Assembly (NCBI RefSeq): GCF_903642095.1
Contig: NZ_CAHJWD020000045.1
Location: forward strand, 1-7,121
Length of the DNA stretch: 7,121 nucleotides
Reading direction: 5' to 3'
Origin: Bathymodiolus brooksi thiotrophic gill symbiont
Lineage (GTDB): Bacteria; Pseudomonadota; Gammaproteobacteria; PS1; Pseudothioglobaceae
The number at the start of each line of letters is the position of its first letter. Position 1 is the first letter of the stretch. The notes under the pieces are model-generated. The model had not been told where the DNA came from. It made no database searches and saw only the letters and a list, made by a program, of their open reading frames with translations. Position numbers and translations under genes: made by a program. Below, piece after piece: positions 1-6,686 of the stretch.

Positions 1-118
1 AACATTCACGCCTAAATCGCCAAATATGGTATCAACATCCAAATAGTGAGGCCGGAAATGACGAAATTCAAAATGTAAACATGGATTTTTATTTTGTGGG
101 AGCGCCCGTAGCAGGAGA

Positions 119-169
119 TTCCGAATATAGCTCGGAATTCCGAATGAAATAATTCGGAAATATTCGGAA
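119..169. repeat. Cluster of TTCCGAAT / ATTCGGAA inverted motifs
   Basis: The octamer TTCCGAAT occurs at 119-126 and 138-145, and its reverse complement ATTCGGAA at 152-159 and 162-169. The 138-145 and 152-159 pair can form a perfect 8-bp stem with a 6-nt loop. The cluster leads directly into the 41-bp tandem array, whose units also carry CGGAA, so it is probably the degenerate left edge of that array and not a separate regulatory element. No function can be assigned. Confidence 0.6.
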
Positions 170-535
170 ACAGCTTGGAAATTTGGACTTTGCCATTTTT
201 TATGTCGGAAATTTGAACTTTGTCATTTTTTATGTCGGAAAAAGCTCGGAAAGTTGGACTTAATCATTTTTAATGGCGGAAAAAGATGCGGAAAGTTGGA
301 CTTTGTCATTTTTGATGGCGGAAAAGTTTGGAAAATAGACTTTGCAATATTTTATGGTTAGAATAAATTCGGAAAATAGGACTTTGTCATTTTTTATGTT
401 GGATAAAGCTTGGAAAGTTGGACTTTGATTTTTTTAATGTTGGAAAAAGTTCAGAAAGTTTGACTCTGTCATTTTTTAGGCCAGAAAAAAACATTTTTTT
501 GTGGAAAAGTTGATTTAGTCATTTCTTAAGGTTTT
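170..535. repeat. Degenerate ~41-bp tandem repeat (minisatellite), about nine units
   Basis: The core GGACTTTGTCATTTTTTATG, followed by a GGAAAAAG-type linker, recurs with divergence. The GGAC-equivalent positions are 185, 215, 256, 298, 337, 379, 420, 461 and 511. The steps are 30, 41, 42, 39, 42, 41, 41 and 50 bases, so the basic period is about 41 bp, with a shortened first unit and a lengthened last one. Units differ by substitutions and small indels, so the array is old or not being homogenised. No unit carries an ORF that persists through the array. It could be an independent minisatellite or the internal repeats of a non-autonomous transposon; no terminal repeats or target-site duplication were found at its edges. 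Confidence 0.85.
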
Positions 536-1028
536 ATTTTTAAATTTAATTAATATCTAATTGAATGAAGAATATCAACTAATATTAACTAATTGATTAA
601 TACTGCCAAGTCTTCAGTTAGAATAAAAATTTAATAAATAGTGATGTTTCTAATCTTCACTGAAACAGGTGTTAAAACTGTTCAACTCTTTGGTATATTC
701 AAATTTTTTCAAAGAAAATTAGACAAAGACCAGCATAAAACATAGAAAATTGAAAACAAGTAACATGAACTTCACTAAAATAGTGAAAACTTGTGTTCTC
801 CAGAAAATTGAGCATTCACTGTGCTACACATAGTTATTAGTTTGATGGATGCAGATTACATTTTTTCTGGGTTCTGAAAATTTACTCCTCATCAAATATT
901 CAAAATTAGATTAAGTTTCCATCATAGTATGCATAAGAAAGTTAATAGGTACTATATTGATCACTCATCATGTACATGCAATTACTGAGGTCTTGAGGTT
1001 TCTAATGATGATTGAAGTTTAAATATTG
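536..1028. other. AT-rich unassigned stretch
   Basis: I see no gene, RNA structure or repeat here. The sequence is strongly AT-rich with frequent stops in all frames. A minus-strand acceptor-like string (TAAATTTTCAG) lies near 878-892, but the frame after it closes quickly and no partner donor is evident. Confidence 0.6.
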
Positions 1029-1030
1029 TA

Positions 1031-1432
1031 TACAGTCGAACCTCATAATGTCAAACTTCTTACTTTTAGTTATCCAAAGAAACAACTTATCTGAGATTGA
1101 GTGAGTGATTGTTGCTTAACGCCAATTCAGTAATTTTTCAGCTATATCATGGCGAGAACAAGTTAATTTTCAATGAGAACATGTTCAGGTCCACTTTGTA
1201 CTAGACCAACACGCCGAGTTGAATTTTATAGTGCTAGCTCACTGAAACAACAATCTGCAGGTAGACATGTCACTCAACTCGGACACATTATTCTGATTCC
1301 GAGCCAACCTGCTTAGTGGAGAAGCAACAGATACCAATTTTATATTCTTTGATTTGACCCGAACAGGGCTCGAACCCACAATCTAGTGCACTCGAGGTGT
1401 ATCTGATATTGACATAACCAGGTATGACTGTA
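1031..1432. mobile_element. MITE-like element with CAGTCGAACC-type inverted ends and TA flanks
   Basis: The left end at 1033-1053 reads CAGTCGAACCTCATAATGTCA. The reverse complement of 1410-1430 reads CAGTCATACCTGGTTATGTCA. They agree at 16 of 21 positions (20 of 25 if the outer TATA is included). Both ends are flanked by TA (1031-1032 and 1431-1432), as expected of Tc1/mariner/pogo-superfamily elements, which duplicate TA on insertion. CAGTCGAACCTC resembles Tigger/pogo-like termini as I remember them. The element spans about 398 bp and has no transposase ORF, so it would be non-autonomous. Almost all of its interior is occupied by a minus-strand SINE. Alternatives are that the SINE inserted into the MITE, or that the right-hand match is a chance feature of the SINE's tRNA-like head. 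Confidence 0.5.
1093..1425 (-). mobile_element. tRNA-derived SINE, long-body type, copy 1
   Basis: Read on the minus strand, the element has a tRNA-like head with a perfect RNA polymerase III B box, GGTTCGAGCCC (complement of 1366-1376). A body follows containing CAGTGAGCTAGCACTATAAA (complement of about 1226-1245). The 3' domain GCCATGATATAGCTGAAAAAT...GGCGTTAAGC is at 1114-1153, and a short tail with CAATCACTCACTCAATC runs to about 1093. The A box is degenerate and overlaps the inverted end of the enclosing MITE-like element. The body aligns along its length with copy 3 (2615-2915), including the AGACCAACACG and ATCACTGAAA..AACA blocks. The copy is diverged and encodes no protein. SINEs of this kind depend on a LINE reverse transcriptase supplied elsewhere. 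Confidence 0.8.
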
Positions 1433-1681
1433 TATACAACACTTTTCAACATTGTTCAGCAAACCTCATTGCACAGAAAATCATTTTTTCATAAAAACAA
1501 AAGGAAGAAATCTGAATATGGCAACTTTTACTTGCTGATAATAATATTTATATATTATAGTACATAAACATAGGATAACAAAGTAGAAAATAAATAGAAT
1601 ACAAAGGCTTCTAAAAAAAAAAGACTTCAGGAATAGTCACTATATTGTCTGTTGCATGCTTTCAATATTATAATAAAAATG

Positions 1682-1870
1682 GCCATCTTGATCGTATGGT
1701 AGTTTGATTTTCAACTACATGTGCAATCAGTGCCTATCACCACTAAAGTTGTGAGTTCAAATCCTGCTCGGTGGTTTTTTCCGTTTTCCTCCACCAATAA
1801 AACTGAGCTTCATGCACTGTGATACAACTGAAAGATTGTTAAAAGTGGCGATAAACACCCTAACACTTCA
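1682..1870 (+). mobile_element. tRNA-derived SINE, short-body type, copy 2 (decayed)
   Basis: A B-box-like AGTTCAAATCC at 1754-1764 matches the GGTTCGANTCC consensus at 9 of 11 positions. It is followed by GGTGG...TTTTCCTCCACCAATAAAACTG (1770-1805) and a degraded 3' domain, GTGATACAACTGAAAGATTGTTAAAAGTGGCGATAAACACC (1818-1859; shown here only to identify the block). The same order of blocks, including CCTATCACCA before the B box, is present in copy 4 at 6687-6960. Here the B box is only about five bases from the GGTGG block, whereas copy 4 has about 78 extra bases there. The A box is not convincing and no clear target-site duplication was found. Confidence 0.75.
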
Positions 1871-2098
1871 ATATAATAAAGTGTCTTAATCATTTTTCAT
1901 TGATTTTCCCCCAACTCAAGATTCTCCCAAACATTCAGAATAAGAGTATGTCCCAGTTCAATCTCTCTCAACAAAGTTCTCAACCAGTTCTTCTTCAAAT
2001 GTCCATGTCTATCTGTAACAAGTGATTGGTCTGTACTACAGTTAAATTTAGCCGTGCTTTTCTGTCTTCAACAGACATTTACACTTGATCCACACGTG
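1871..2098 (-). other. Possible 3' UTR of the candidate minus-strand gene
   Basis: This stretch lies just downstream, on the minus strand, of the stop codon of the candidate terminal exon at 2099-2174. It is less AT-rich than its surroundings and has no open frame of note on either strand. I did not find a canonical AATAAA on the minus strand between 1600 and 2098, so the transcript end cannot be placed. The label is inference only. Confidence 0.2.
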
Positions 2099-2174
2099 TC
2101 AATATTCCCTGAATTGAAAATATGTATGTTGTGGTTCCTCTATGACTGACTGATCATCTTGTTCTTCAATTTTC
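2099..2174 (-). CDS. Candidate terminal coding exon, hypothetical protein
   Basis: On the minus strand a strong acceptor, ATTTTATTTCAG, ends at 2175 and is followed by GAAAATTGAAG. In one frame the exon reads KIEEQDDQSVIEEPQHTYFQ, then FREY and a TGA stop at 2099-2101. The peptide is acidic and looks like a plausible C-terminus. I do not recognise the protein. Phase is a problem: joining directly to the exon at 2965-3028 does not give this frame. If that exon is read in phase with the candidate start exon, this one reads GKLKNKMISQS and stops at 2140-2142. In the alternative frame it adds only EN and stops. Either an exon is missing between them, this is mainly 3' UTR, or the transcript is non-coding. 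Confidence 0.35.
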
Positions 2175-2177
2175 CTG

Positions 2178-2614
2178 AAATAAAATTACAAAATATGTAA
2201 GAAAAACAAACCTTAAAATAACTTATTACATTTAAATATACAAAATGTAAAGATTTCACATATTAATACAATATAGTAGGTTATTACAGTTGTATCCTGC
2301 TGTCAAATTACAACTTCAGACAATAGAATTATACATGGAAATTTATAGGTAAAATGAAATTAAATATATTAAAAAAAAAAATTGCATGTTTTATTTCTGC
2401 ATGACCAGCACTAATTAAGTTGGTTTTTTTCATAATATATTTGTTCCATTTTGAAATCATATTGTGTAAGTTACAAATAATTGATTTAGCAACTCAATTA
2501 TTTTCTTAATCATCAGATTTTATAATTATTTTACCTTGCTCTAAGTTAAGTCCTAGTTTAAATATTTATGGGAACAAATAACCAAAATTGTAGACACTAT
2601 ACATCTATACATTT
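2178..2614. other. AT-rich intron-like stretch with no recognised feature
   Basis: This would be part of the intron between the candidate exons at 2099-2174 and 2965-3028. It contains an 11-base A run at 2371-2381 and a minus-strand donor-like AGCAAG/GTAAAAT at about 2535. No convincing acceptor lies at exon-like distance upstream of that donor, so I do not call an exon. I found no repeat, RNA or ORF here. Confidence 0.5.
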
Positions 2615-2915
2615 AGTAAGTGAATGATTGTTGTTTAGTTGTTTAATGCCAAGTGAGCAACGTTTTAGCTATATCATGGCGAAAACAAGTTACAATTTGA
2701 TGAGATGGTGTCTGCTTCTTGTAGACCAACACGATTTTTAGTGCCAGATCACTGAAATAACAGTCTGGAATAAGGCATGCCTCTCCAACCTGGAACATTA
2801 TGCTGTGTGATTAGTGGAGCACAAGAACCAATTTGAGTCTTTGTTTTAACCTTACCGGAGCTCAAACCCATGATCTACCACACCATAATGCACTATACAC
2901 TTAAGCATGAAGCAG
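2615..2915 (-). mobile_element. tRNA-derived SINE, long-body type, copy 3
   Basis: On the minus strand the head shows an A-box-like ATGCTTAAGTG (complement of 2898-2908) and a B box GGTTTGAGCTC (complement of 2858-2868). The roughly 40-base spacing between them is close to that of a tRNA gene. The body contains TTCAGTGATCTGGCACTAAA and a CGTGTTGGTCTAC block shared with copy 1. The 3' domain GCCATGATATAGCTAAAAC...GGCATTAAAC lies at 2641-2680, followed by an ACAACAATCATTCACTTACT tail to about 2615. Copies 1 and 3 are the same family in the same orientation about 1.5 kb apart. If the candidate gene is real, this copy lies in its intron in the sense orientation. Target-site duplications were not resolved. 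Confidence 0.85.
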
Positions 2916-2964
2916 TGGAAAATGTACCAGGCATAACATAGACAAATACACAATGAATAAATAC

Positions 2965-3028
2965 CTGCGATAATAAGGGGTCTTGGGCAAGGGAACATCT
3001 TCTTTTGGCTACATACAATTTGTACCAG
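2965..3028 (-). CDS. Candidate internal coding exon (64 nt), hypothetical protein
   Basis: The minus strand shows a good acceptor, TTTATTTGTTTTCAG, ending at 3029, then 64 bases, then a donor CGCAG/GTATTT at 2965/2964. Two of the three frames are open through the exon. One starts at the first base, LVQIVCSQKKMFPCPRPLIIA plus one base, and follows in phase from the candidate start exon at 3816-3863. The other reads WYKLYVAKRRCSLAQDPLL then SQ and ends exactly on a codon boundary; its residue mix looks more like an ordinary protein. I recognise neither. The paired, correctly oriented splice sites are the support; the coding frame is undecided. A longer apparent ORF over this region (2852-3049) runs through the SINE and the splice signals and should not be taken as a gene. 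Confidence 0.4.
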
Positions 3029-3030
3029 CT

Positions 3031-3814
3031 GAAAACAAATAAAACACATTTAAAATATTACATAAAACTTATGGTGTTCTATATATATATAAAAGATTAT
3101 TACAGTGAAATGTCATGTCTTTCTAAATAATCATAGTAAACACTGAACTTGACCAATATGGATAAACACCAAGTCTTTGCTTTTTATATTTGTGCATCAT
3201 GCATTCATGACAGGACAAAAAAAATAAATGTGTCAATTTGTTTGCATAACGAACTGCAGAGGTCATTGAAATATAATGTATATATGATTATTTTTTTAGA
3301 TCATTATTTATATAAACTAATCCAATTGGAAATGGCATTCCATTGATAGGTGATACTTTTACCTTTGTCTTTGAGTTTGAAAATTCTAATTTTCTATTTA
3401 TTATGTACAGTGTATATAAATGTTGTTATTTTATCAATTTGAAATTTTTAATCTTGTCTGTTCGCGCCGATGTATAATCATCACGAGTGATGGAACATCG
3501 TAGGATGTAGAAGATCAATCATAAGTTAACGTGAAACAAACCGTCGAAAATGGGTTAAGTTATGATATATAGGCTCTTGAAATGTTACTTTAATGCAGAA
3601 AGAGTTTCAAAGGAAAGAAACGATACCTAATTACAAATGGTGTCTGTGCATGATTAGATTCCCTACGACCGCTAGCCAGGTTGCATTGGCCATTCAAATG
3701 GGGGGGGGTACTATTTTCTGTTGTTTATAGTGCCTTTGAATCCATTTGGGATTCAATTTATGTCTAAGAATAGACTTGACTGTGTGCTTCATAAGTCGTT
3801 TTGTAAACAAATTA
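3031..3814. other. Intron-like stretch between candidate exons
   Basis: The region is AT-rich with a short (AT)5 run at 3081-3090 and a 9-base G run at 3700-3708. A plus-strand acceptor-like TTTTTTTAG at about 3299 is followed by stops in all three frames. Two minus-strand donor-like sites (about 3366 and 3625) lack convincing matching acceptors or an open frame. I therefore call no exon here. With the flanking candidate exons it would form a 787-base intron. Confidence 0.45.
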
Positions 3815-3815
3815 C

Positions 3816-3863
3816 CTTCGATGCTACCAAGAACACGTTTTTAGTACTAGTTCGTGTTTTCAT
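3816..3863 (-). CDS. Candidate first coding exon, hypothetical protein
   Basis: On the minus strand an ATG (complement of 3861-3863) opens 16 codons, MKTRTSTKNVFLVASK, ending exactly at a strong donor AAG/GTAATTTG (3816/3815). The codon just before the ATG is TAG, so the frame cannot begin further upstream. The peptide is basic and Ser/Thr-rich at its start, which could suit an organelle-targeting or nuclear N-terminus, but it is too short to assign. An upstream ATG at 3907-3909 opens a 20-codon frame (MPFVNNPPSLNLLVLDENTN) that overlaps this start and stops at 3847; it would act as an overlapping uORF. A CpG-rich stretch with promoter-like motifs lies just upstream. The match of start, phase and donor is suggestive but not proof. 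Confidence 0.4.
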
Positions 3864-3881
3864 CTAACACTAACAGATTTA

Positions 3882-4135
3882 AAGATGGCGGGTTGTTTAC
3901 AAATGGCATTATGGGAGAAAAATATTTAATAAATATTGTTGAAAAAGAAAATCCAGCAAATTAAAACTCTTTATTTATTTATTTTTTTACTAAAGATCAA
4001 ATTTAACATTACTTTAAACATCCATATCTATGAGTTGATTAAACAAACTTTCGTAGACACGCATCGGAAATTAACGAAATGCAGGGAATCCGATTCAACG
4101 ACCAATCATCGAGAAGCGTGGGAGGCGCCAATTTT
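3882..4135 (-). promoter_or_regulatory. Candidate CpG-rich promoter with CCAAT and YY1-like motifs
   Basis: AAGATGGCGG at 3882-3891 (GCCATCTT on the minus strand) matches the YY1-type motif often found near animal transcription starts. Two CCAAT motifs lie on the plus strand at 4102-4106 and 4128-4132, 26 bases apart, and the second is fused to a GGCGCC (TTGGCGCC on the minus strand, E2F-like). CpG dinucleotides are denser from about 4050 to 4270 than in the AT-rich flanks. The position, some 20-270 bases upstream of the candidate minus-strand ATG at 3863, fits a promoter for that gene. NF-Y works in either orientation, so a divergent plus-strand transcript is also possible. No TATA box is called. 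Confidence 0.35.
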
Positions 4136-4330
4136 GTAAATATTTTGAATATAAAAAATGTAAACAACAAAAATTATCGCTACGTTCAGTATGGATATCA
4201 CGCATATTTGAATTTATTATATGGACAAACGACAACCCAATTACCGGCAACTTTCTTAATGTCAGCAACATAATAGAGTCTCGCAAAATCTTGACTTCTT
4301 GTTAGATTTGGTAAAGGCAGTCAGACATAG
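4136..4330. other. Moderately CpG-containing spacer
   Basis: Overlapping ORFs of about 64 codons occur on both strands here (4079-4273 plus, 4095-4286 minus), but neither has a recognisable domain and they cannot both be real. The plus-strand one begins MQGIRFNDQSSRSVGGANF and then meets a weak donor-like GTAAAT. I treat them as chance frames. Confidence 0.4.
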
Positions 4331-5100
4331 CTAGCCTAGGGTAGGGTGGTCAAGCCAAAAATTGAAATGCTAATAAATCATCCAATTATAGTTTAATATG
4401 ACAGTACATACAAAATGGGAAATTTTGGTACAAAAATTATTAAAATCGGTTGAGCTGTTCAAAAGTTATGGCCTTTTCGGTGAGCCAAAAGTGGTCGATT
4501 TTCTGTTTTTTGGAAAAATGTTAAAAAAAATGACATTTTTGGACCAAAATATATTTTTTTCACTACCTAATAGGTTATCATGCTTTCTTCTATAGTACTG
4601 TATCCTCCTTATGCTTCAAAAAGAGGTATTATACACACCTGTAGGTGTTATATGAAAAAAATGTCACAGAATTTAAAACATTGAAAATAGCCTTTGGACT
4701 TAGTTTTTTTAATTTATGTGTCAGCCGTCTGCTTGTTCAAACTACCAGGTTTGTGGTCAAATATCTTCAAAAACCTTTAACTTGCAAGGCTGAAACTTGC
4801 AGCACTGTCCACAAAGTGCCCAGTCTCCAGGTAAAAATATCAAGAATAACATTTATTCAATTAATATATATATTTTTTTAATATTATTTCCTTTGCGCAG
4901 GCCTCCATAATTTTAACGTCAAATTTTATTCGAAAAATCAAGTTTTTGGTCATAAAAAATCTGAAAAAAGTACTAGAATTTTTCTGAATACTGATTTTGG
5001 TAGGGAAAAGAACCCTCTAACAGGGAACACCTATATTTATCAGCAAAAAAAATTCTCAAAGTCTGTAGTGCCAGAATTATATACGCCGCAGCTTAATATT
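4331..5100. repeat. Unclassified block that may be a dispersed repeat
   Basis: The stretch has a composition unlike the neighbouring introns: clusters of GGAAATTTTGG, TTTTTGGA and CAAAAA, and the phrase AAAATCGGTTGAGCTGTTC followed by AAAAGTTATGG at 4442-4471. Later it contains AACTTGCAAGGCTGAAACTT at about 4780-4799. Phrases of this type recur in dispersed repeats of several invertebrates as I remember them, but I cannot name a family. No terminal inverted repeats, polymerase III boxes or target-site duplications were found. The plus-strand ORF at 4645-4881 (78 codons) has no recognised domain and is AT-driven. The call rests on impression more than on a demonstrated second copy. Confidence 0.25.
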
Positions 5101-5716
5101 TTGAGCTCCGTAAAGTGTAAAAATAAGCTATTTTAGGGAATTAATTATATTTTTTATGCTCAAATTGATATTTTTATGGTAAACAACCTCAATATCCATA
5201 CATCAATGAAGTTATTATTACAGTTTGTGTAAAAACTGCCATTTTTTCCATTGAAAAGGTCAATTTTCTTTGTTCAATCAAAATTTCAGATAATTCCCGA
5301 AATTGATACAATTTCAATAATTGTTGAATATTATAATATTAAATGTTCAAGTGTTTGGTATTATTTTGATCCTATAACTGTATACTACAAGGTGAAAACT
5401 ATCAGCAACCCCAATTCTGACACTGGTATGAACTATGTCCTGGTTCATTAGCCCTCTACCTGGAAATTTAGTATAAATAATATTTCAATTATGGCCCCGT
5501 ATTCCATGAAAAGTCTTATTTGGATTATCAGATATGTTCTCTGTACAATTTATAAGCCAGCCTTGAAGTTATTTTATCTTTTAAACATTTAATTAGCACA
5601 TTTTATACATTATTTTCATTTTTTTGTCTGAGAAAAACCTCAAATTTGACAATTTTAGCTGATTTAAGCTAACAGTTCATGCGATTAGAAAGTCCCAAAT
5701 TTTCAAAGTTATCATT
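5101..5716. other. AT-rich unassigned stretch
   Basis: No gene is called. A plus-strand ORF (5251-5451, 66 codons, Tyr/Ile-rich) and a minus-strand open frame of about 36 codons (including MNQDIVHTSVRIGVADSF) overlap at about 5350-5457. The minus frame follows an acceptor-like ACTAAATTTCCAG at about 5457-5470, but no donor is found at its far end and a stop is reached first. Both are weak. Confidence 0.4.
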
Positions 5717-6036
5717 TTTATTGTCACAAATCAATAAACTGTTATCTTCTACTATTATTTATAATCTTAATTCATAACAGTCCTCAATGTCACTCTCTTT
5801 TCCTTTATATACTATAATTTTACATTTGACGACTACAAATAGTGCTGTGTCCCAGTTCATGACCAACTTATTCCAAATGAAATCTTTGTGATTTCTTTAA
5901 ATTGTGTGTTTTGTGATCCTATGCATATCCAATGCATATTTGATTAACTGAATCATAATCAACAGCATCAACTTTCAGAAGTGTCATTTTAATGATTTAA
6001 AACTCTTAATGATCTACTGAGATGCCACGATCACAC
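5717..6036 (-). other. Candidate terminal exon / 3' UTR of a minus-strand gene
   Basis: On the minus strand an excellent acceptor, TTTATTTTTATTTTACAG, ends at 6037 and is followed by GTGTGATCGTGGCATC. All three frames stop within ten codons: GTG-TGA, VIVASQ-stop, and CDRGISVDH-stop. If the acceptor is used, the exon would therefore be almost wholly 3' UTR. An AATAAA hexamer lies on the minus strand at 5722-5717, about 315 bases downstream, a reasonable 3'-UTR length. It could be the last exon of a gene whose coding part includes the open frame at 7029-7121. The evidence is the acceptor and the hexamer only. Confidence 0.35.
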
Positions 6037-6169
6037 CTGTAAAATAAAAATAAACATTTAAAATATGTTATACAGAATAAAAATAAAGAATTAAAAATAA
6101 TTTATCTTTTCCAGAAATAGTTTATCATACATGTACAAATGAAAAAAGCTTTAACCCAGTCTGCAAAGT

Positions 6170-6417
6170 GACGTTGGTCCAACGTCGGTTAACGGTCGTC
6201 TCTGACGTTGGTTTGACGTCGAATGCCAACGTTGGCCCGTCGTCATTTTGCTCATCGGGTCGACGTTGGCGCGACTAATTGGCTCGACGTTGGCCCGACG
6301 TTGCAATGTCTTATTTCCAATGGTTTCCCGACCAATATCCAACGTTCAAATACTGTGCATTGGTCGGCAACACGTCTGCCCCGACGGTATGTTTGATCGT
6401 TGGGCCGACGTCAAATC
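6170..6417. repeat. CpG-rich degenerate tandem array, 11-12 bp unit GACGTTGGCCC
   Basis: The sequence can be parsed without gaps into about 22 units of 9-13 bases. Clear members are GACGTTGGTCC (6170), AACGTCGGTTA (6181), GACGTTGGTTT (6204), AACGTTGGCCCG (6228), GACGTTGGCGC (6262), GACGTTGGCCC (6286), GACGTTGCAATG (6297), AACGTTCAAAT (6341), GATCGTTGGGCC (6395) and GACGTCAAATC (6407). Because GGCCC/GGGCC and AACGTT are near-palindromic, units read similarly on both strands. About 29 CpGs fall in 248 bases, far above the flanks. The overlapping ORFs at 6151-6342 (minus) and 6279-6482 (plus) simply translate the repeat. I recall GACGTTGG/CCAACGTC arrays inside non-autonomous transposons of other animals, but no terminal repeats were identified here. 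Confidence 0.85.
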
Positions 6418-6430
6418 AGTATAATCCAAC

Positions 6431-6686
6431 ATCTTTCTTGTATAACCACAAAGCAAACCATCACCTTATTTGTAACATTTAGTGTACACACAAACGTTAG
6501 GGTGTATTAGTCTTGTATGCCTTTCTGATTCGTGTAGTACTTAGCTTGTTCAATACTTATTGAATAACGGTACACTGCCGTCACTTTACTCCAAAAATTA
6601 GAACAATTTTGATGTCGTTTGTCTTACTTAATCTTTTTAGGAGGTTAATACTCCTTTTACTCATTTATAAACGTTAAATTATTACT
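6431..6686. other. Unassigned spacer between array and SINE
   Basis: No ORF, RNA or repeat is recognised. There is a short imperfect inverted pair, TTCAATACTTATTGAA at 6549-6564, which can form a small hairpin of unknown relevance. Confidence 0.4.

Noticed and set aside
1033..1432. CRISPR-like or bacterial integron structure
   Set aside because: There are no regular repeats with unique spacers; inverted ends and polymerase III boxes explain the sequence as eukaryotic mobile elements.
2852..3049. Minus-strand ORF of 65 codons
   Set aside because: It runs through the candidate splice acceptor and donor and into SINE copy 3; only the 64-nt exon inside it is supported.
3081..3090. (AT)5 run, and homopolymers at 1613-1622, 2371-2381 and 3700-3708
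   Set aside because: They are ordinary short simple repeats in an AT-rich animal genome.
3287..3352. Plus-strand exon between TTTTTTTAG and ATAG/GTGATA
   Set aside because: All three frames contain stops and there is no supporting upstream donor.
4645..4881. Longest plus-strand ORF, 78 codons
   Set aside because: No domain, signal or conserved motif is visible, the residues follow AT-rich codons, and an ORF of this size is expected by chance in such sequence.
5433..5860. Similar strings CTATGTCCTGGTTCAT (5433) and CTGTGTCCCAGTTCAT (5845), with GTCCCAGTTCA again near 1950
   Set aside because: The matches are only 11-16 bases and do not extend, so chance or composition is sufficient.
6151..6482. 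ORFs on both strands with repetitive Arg/Asn/Val or Pro/Thr content
   Set aside because: They are translations of the 11-12 bp GACGTTGG array and its flank, not genes.
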